From Paenarthrobacter nitroguajacolicus (GTDB taxonomy: Bacteria > Actinomycetota > Actinomycetes > Actinomycetales > Micrococcaceae): 64,000 bases of DNA. The notes below the pieces were generated by a model, which was not told the DNA's origin, ran no database searches, and worked only from the letters and a program-made list of their open reading frames with translations. The DNA lies in NCBI RefSeq assembly GCF_029952445.1, contig NZ_JAQPPK010000013.1, forward strand, positions 62,001 through 126,000. The letters run 5' to 3'. Every line of letters begins with the position of its first letter. The first letter of the stretch is position 1. Shown here one piece after another: positions 60,483-64,000 of the stretch. A program made the translations under genes and the position numbers.

Positions 60483-62204
60483 ATGGCCTCTCCCGAGACC
60501 CCCAAGGACAAGGAAAAGCCTGCGGAGCGCCCGTTGATCATGCGCTACGCGGCCCGTTCCGACGTCGGCCGGATCCGCTCCAAGAATGACGACTCCGCCT
60601 ATGTGGGCCGCCATCTCGCGGTGGTTGCCGACGGCATGGGTGGGCACGCCGGTGGCGATGTCGCCTCTGCTTCGACTGTCCTGGACATGATCCACCTGGA
60701 TCATGACGATTACCCCGAGGGCGCCGATACCGTCCTGGCGGACGAGATTCAAACCGCCAATTCCCTGCTTTCCGAGCTTGTCCACCAGAACCCGAAGCTT
60801 TCCGGCATGGGTACCACGGTCACTGCCTTGCTGCTTGAAGACCGCAAGCTCCACTTCGCCCACATCGGCGACTCCCGCGCCTACCGCCTGCGCAACAAGA
60901 AGTTCGAACAGATCAGCGTGGACCACACTTTCGTCCAGCGCCTCATCGACGAGGGCCGGCTCCGGCCTGAAGAAGCCGAGACGCATCCGCACAAGAATGT
61001 CCTGATGCGGGTCCTCGGCGACGTCGATGCAAGCCCTGAGCTGGATCTGGACGTCCTGGATGTCGAGCCCGGCGAACGCTGGCTTCTGTGCTCCGATGGC
61101 CTGAACTACGTAGCGGGACACGTCGTGGAGCGTACGGTCCGTGAAACGAAGGACCTGCGCGAATGCGCCGAGATCCTGGTGGACCTGACGCTCGAAGCCG
61201 GCGCCCCGGACAACGTCACGGTTGTCCTGCTGGAAATCGCTGAGGAAACGCTCGACGACGTCAACACAGCCGCCGTCGACGTCGTACCGGCCGCGGCGCT
61301 TGCCGCCGTCGACGAGCCGGAAGCGGTTTCGGCCACCAAGTCCCCCGACGAACCGCCGTCCGAAAAGTCAGCGGCCGACGCTGAATCCGCATCGAAGGCG
61401 ACGGCTGACCGCGAGTCGGACACCGGATCCTTGCCCGGTGCCGGAGACCGCACAAAAGACACGGACGGAAGTGACGAGGAGTCCGAGGATTCCGAGTCGG
61501 CCACGGAACCGCCGGCCACCACCGACCCCCACCTTGGTGAGCACCTCTCGGCAGAGGTCCTGCGCGAAGAACTGGCCAGCCGCCCGCATGAACTCGTGGG
61601 CGCCGCGGCCACAGCGGCAGAAACCGGCTCCATTCCAACCGTTGCCGGTCGCACGGTGGCCCGCCGCGCTGCCACGGTTCTGACACACAAGGCTGAGCAG
61701 GACCGCGCGGAGACCGAAGAGCCGCCCAGGCGCCGTATCCGCTGGCTGATGCCCGCCGTCGCCGCTTTTGTTGTTCTTGGCGTTGTGGTGGGCCTGTGGC
61801 TTGGCTACGCCTGGACCCAGACCCGCTACTACGTGGGCGAGTACGACCAGCGTGTTGCCATTTTCAACGGCATATCGCAACGGCTTGGCCCCATCCAGCT
61901 TTCCCGGCTTGAATCAGTCACCGATCTCAAGGTGGATTCATTGCCTGAGTATGGTCAGCAGAGCGTACGCCAGACCGTGCCAGCCGGTGACCTCAACGAC
62001 GCGCAGCTCATTGTGGAAAACCTGAAGCACTACGGCAGCGCCTCAGCCAGTTGCCCCAGCACCACGGCTTCCGGCACGGCGACTCCGACTCCGACTCCGA
62101 CTCCTACAGCCTCCCCCACGGCCACAGTGCCGATACCCAGCACGGCAGCCGTTGCCAGCCCCACGCCATCGCCCGTTCCGACTCCCTGTGAGGGGGCAAA
62201 ATGA
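60483..62204 (+). CDS. pstP: PstP: PP2C-type Ser/Thr protein phosphatase
   Basis: 573 residues. The PP2C domain (20-255) has SDVGRIRSKNDDS, VVADGMGGHAGGD (metal Asp50), HIGDSRAYRL and DNVTVVLLE. A long acidic, Ser/Thr/Pro-rich linker (255-415) precedes a single membrane helix (about 418-445) and an extracellular domain ending in TPTPTPTPTASPT repeats. It dephosphorylates PknA/PknB and their substrates. Confidence 0.93.
   Translation: MASPETPKDKEKPAERPLIMRYAARSDVGRIRSKNDDSAYVGRHLAVVADGMGGHAGGDVASASTVLDMIHLDHDDYPEGADTVLADEIQTANSLLSELVHQNPKLSGMGTTVTALLLEDRKLHFAHIGDSRAYRLRNKKFEQISVDHTFVQRLIDEGRLRPEEAETHPHKNVLMRVLGDVDASPELDLDVLDVEPGERWLLCSDGLNYVAGHVVERTVRETKDLRECAEILVDLTLEAGAPDNVTVVLLEIAEETLDDVNTAAVDVVPAAALAAVDEPEAVSATKSPDEPPSEKSAADAESASKATADRESDTGSLPGAGDRTKDTDGSDEESEDSESATEPPATTDPHLGEHLSAEVLREELASRPHELVGAAATAAETGSIPTVAGRTVARRAATVLTHKAEQDRAETEEPPRRRIRWLMPAVAAFVVLGVVVGLWLGYAWTQTRYYVGEYDQRVAIFNGISQRLGPIQLSRLESVTDLKVDSLPEYGQQSVRQTVPAGDLNDAQLIVENLKHYGSASASCPSTTASGTATPTPTPTPTASPTATVPIPSTAAVASPTPSPVPTPCEGAK
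62081..62104 (+). repeat. Four-copy GACTCC microsatellite in pstP
   Basis: GACTCC is repeated four times in frame, encoding alternating Thr-Pro in the external tail of PstP. Slippage would add or remove Thr-Pro pairs without breaking the frame. Confidence 0.8.
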
Positions 62205-63628
62205 TCCAGACTGAAACCGCCCCCAAGCCGCGCAGGAATGTCGAGCTGCTGCTCATCGTGCTGGCCCTTGCCGTTGGGATCGGCGCCAGCGCCCTCGTCA
62301 GCCTCAACTCAGAGTTGGGTCTGGACAGTGACTTCTGGTTCCAGTCGAGCCTGCTCGCCGTAGCCGCCTTTGCATTCCACGTAGTCCTGAGGCTCCGCGC
62401 AAAGTATGCCGATCCGGTAATACTTCCCATTGTTGTTGCCCTGAATGGTCTGGGCCTGGCCCTGATCCACCGGATGGACGGCCCGGGTGACGATACCGGC
62501 AACAACCAACTCCGGTGGACTCTCATTGCCATGGCAGTGTCCATCGCTGTGATTTGGTTCCTCAAGGACCACCGCATCCTGCGCCGTTTCACCTACATTT
62601 CGCTGGCGGCCAGTGCGCTGCTGCTGGTCCTGCCCTTGGTTCCAGGCATCTCTGCCGGTGAGGTCCTGGGCGCCTCCGTCTGGATCCGCATCGGACCCAT
62701 GACGTTCCAGCCCGGTGAAATCGCCAAGATCACCCTGGCCATATTCTTTGCGGGTTATCTTTCGTCCAACCGGGATCTCATCCTTTTGGCAGGCCGGAAG
62801 ATCGGTCCCTTGCAGTTCCCGCGCTTCAAGGACCTGGGTCCGATGATCACCGCCTGGCTGGTGAGCATCGGCGTCCTGGTCTTCCAGCGCGACCTCGGTT
62901 CTTCAGTCCTGTTCTTCGGCCTCTTCATCGTGATGATCTACGTGGCTACCAGCCGCATCTCCTGGGTAGTGATCGGACTTGCCCTGATCCTGGGCGGCGG
63001 CTTCATCGCTTCGAAGATCTTCTCGCACGTTGCCTTCAGGATCGACAGCTGGATCAATGCCTTCACCCCCGAGGTCTTTGGCAGGTCTCCGGGCGGCAGC
63101 GGACAGATTGTGCAGGGCCTGTTCGGCATGGCCGATGGCGGCCTGGTGGGGACGGGCCTGGGCCAAGGCCGGCCGGACCTGGTGCCGTTCGCCAACAGCG
63201 ACATGATCGTGGCGCTCATCGGCGAAGAACTTGGCCTAATCGGCCTCTTCGCCGTCGTGATGCTTTATTTGCTCCTCTTCACCCGCGGTTTCCGGGCAGC
63301 CCTGGGAACACGCGATGCCTTCGGCAAGCTCCTGGCATGCGGTTTGTCCTTCGCGATCGCCCTGCAATGCTTCGTTGTCATCGGCGGCGTCACCCGGCTC
63401 ATTCCGTTGACCGGCTTGACCACCCCGTTCCTGGCCGCAGGTGGTTCTTCCCTGCTGGCCAACTGGATCATTGTCGGGCTGCTGCTCATGATCTCCAATA
63501 CGGCCCGCGGTCCGGTGGACACCACACCCATGGTCAGCAAGCCCCCGACCACCAGCTCCCACGGGTCAGCTAAACCCGCAACAGGACAGACACCAAGCGC
63601 ACCAACAGAGGCGGTGAAACATCAATGA
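62201..63628 (+). CDS. rodA: RodA/FtsW-family SEDS peptidoglycan polymerase
   Basis: 475 residues, about ten to twelve helices. Landmarks: GASVWIRIGPMTFQPGEIAKITLAIFFAGYLS, FQRDLGSSVLFFGLFIVMIYVATSR, GQGRPDLVPFANSDMIVALIGEELGLIG and TRLIPLTGLTTPFLAAGGSS, which contain the conserved SEDS acidic and loop residues. It overlaps pstP (ATGA) and pbpA, forming the elongation/division glycosyltransferase module with PbpA. Confidence 0.93.
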   Translation: MIQTETAPKPRRNVELLLIVLALAVGIGASALVSLNSELGLDSDFWFQSSLLAVAAFAFHVVLRLRAKYADPVILPIVVALNGLGLALIHRMDGPGDDTGNNQLRWTLIAMAVSIAVIWFLKDHRILRRFTYISLAASALLLVLPLVPGISAGEVLGASVWIRIGPMTFQPGEIAKITLAIFFAGYLSSNRDLILLAGRKIGPLQFPRFKDLGPMITAWLVSIGVLVFQRDLGSSVLFFGLFIVMIYVATSRISWVVIGLALILGGGFIASKIFSHVAFRIDSWINAFTPEVFGRSPGGSGQIVQGLFGMADGGLVGTGLGQGRPDLVPFANSDMIVALIGEELGLIGLFAVVMLYLLLFTRGFRAALGTRDAFGKLLACGLSFAIALQCFVVIGGVTRLIPLTGLTTPFLAAGGSSLLANWIIVGLLLMISNTARGPVDTTPMVSKPPTTSSHGSAKPATGQTPSAPTEAVKHQ

Positions 63629-64000
63629 ACCAGGCTATTCGCAGCTCCTGGATGGCCGCCATCGCCATGTTCGCGTTGATTTTCGGCGCCATCAGCTACG
63701 TCCAGGTCATAGGCGCGGACGACCTCAACGCCAACCCTTGGAACCAACGCGCCATCCTGGCCACGTTCTGCAACGAACGAGGCGCCATCATCGTCGGCGG
63801 GAAACCGGTCGCGGAATCCGTGCCCGGCAACGAATCCTGCGCGTTCCAGCGTTCCTACCCCCAGCCTGAGCTTTACGCGGGCGTCACCGGCTTCTTCTCA
63901 AGGGGCTTCGGATCCACCGGCCTGGAGCAGTCCATGGGTGAAACCCTGGCGGGCAACTCGGACCAGTTGTTCCTGGACCGGATCAGCCAGATGTTCCTCG
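63625..64000 (+). CDS. pbpA: PbpA: class B penicillin-binding protein, N-terminal part
   Basis: The first 125 residues before the window ends: a membrane anchor (SSWMAAIAMFALIFGAISYVQVI) and the beginning of the pedestal domain (NQRAILATFCNERGAIIVGGKPVAESVP; YPQPELYAGVTGFFSRGFGSTGLEQSM). The transpeptidase domain lies outside. The ATG overlaps the rodA stop. Confidence 0.92.
   Translation, partial: MNQAIRSSWMAAIAMFALIFGAISYVQVIGADDLNANPWNQRAILATFCNERGAIIVGGKPVAESVPGNESCAFQRSYPQPELYAGVTGFFSRGFGSTGLEQSMGETLAGNSDQLFLDRISQMFL

Noticed and set aside
1..64000. CRISPR array, prophage or insertion sequence
   Set aside because: No regularly spaced repeats, transposase, integrase or phage structural genes were seen.

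Overview
This window is from a high-GC Gram-positive chromosome, most likely a soil member of the Micrococcaceae (Arthrobacter/Paenarthrobacter type). The evidence is the fhaA-fhaB-pstP-rodA-pbpA cell-division/phosphorylation cluster at the right end, a DUF5997 protein, a glutathionyl-hydroquinone-reductase-like enzyme in a lineage that normally uses mycothiol, and many sugar-uptake and catabolic genes with local regulators. In many actinobacteria the fhaA...pbpA cluster lies close to the replication origin, so the window may be near oriC (inference). There is no prophage, insertion sequence or CRISPR array.

Layout. (1) 1-16.7 kb is one large carbohydrate locus. A minus-strand arm (class II aldolase, aldose-1-epimerase-like protein, SDR) diverges from a long plus-strand arm: FGGY kinase, DeoR repressor, 1-phosphofructokinase-type kinase, RbsBAC-type ABC transporter, a gluconate-2-dehydrogenase subunit 3-like protein with a GMC flavoprotein, a nitrilase-superfamily amidase, zinc alcohol dehydrogenase, Gfo/Idh/MocA oxidoreductase, aldo/keto reductase, then a second DeoR closely related to the first. 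The logic suggests uptake, oxidation/isomerisation, two phosphorylations and aldol cleavage of an unidentified sugar, polyol or sugar derivative. (2) 16.7-25.6 kb is miscellaneous: AraC regulator, DJ-1/PfpI protein, TetR/HXXEE pair with a palindromic operator, DHFR-family reductase, a structured non-coding stretch, YdeI-like protein, glycerate kinase and D-2-hydroxyacid dehydrogenase. (3) 25.7-38.5 kb holds a GH2 glycosidase, glycerophosphodiesterase, HAD phosphatase, hydroquinone reductase homologue, PfkB kinase, alpha/beta hydrolase, a stand-alone (p)ppGpp synthetase, SulP transporter, bile-acid:Na symporter family protein and KptA. (4) 38.6-41.1 kb is a LacI regulator divergent from alditol oxidase. 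(5) 41.1-47.5 kb is a 5-oxoproline (pxp) operon with an MFS transporter and a biotin carboxylase/BCCP protein, divergent from a FadR-type GntR regulator. (6) 47.5-49.9 kb holds a LysR-effector-domain-only protein, DUF5997, a VOC protein and a membrane protein. (7) 49.9-54.6 kb is a putrescine module: putrescine oxidase, universal stress protein and APC permease, divergent from a TetR regulator. (8) 54.7-58.7 kb holds a DUF2945 protein plus SQR-like flavoprotein, a LysE exporter, and a talarate/galactarate dehydratase-like enolase with its FadR-type regulator. (9) 58.7-64 kb holds tRNA-Leu(CAG) and fhaA-fhaB-pstP-rodA-pbpA, cut by the window edge.

The clearest regulatory sequences are perfect or near-perfect inverted repeats in divergent gaps: TetR/HXXEE (20351-20370), LacI/alditol oxidase (39784-39799), GntR/pxpA (46789-46811), TetR/putrescine oxidase (53824-53844), and upstream of the enolase (56818-56864). 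Direct TCCAAT repeats with a TTGACA box lie in the aldolase/kinase divergent promoter. The most unusual unexplained element is a run of stable hairpins with a possible three-way junction at 22208-22337.
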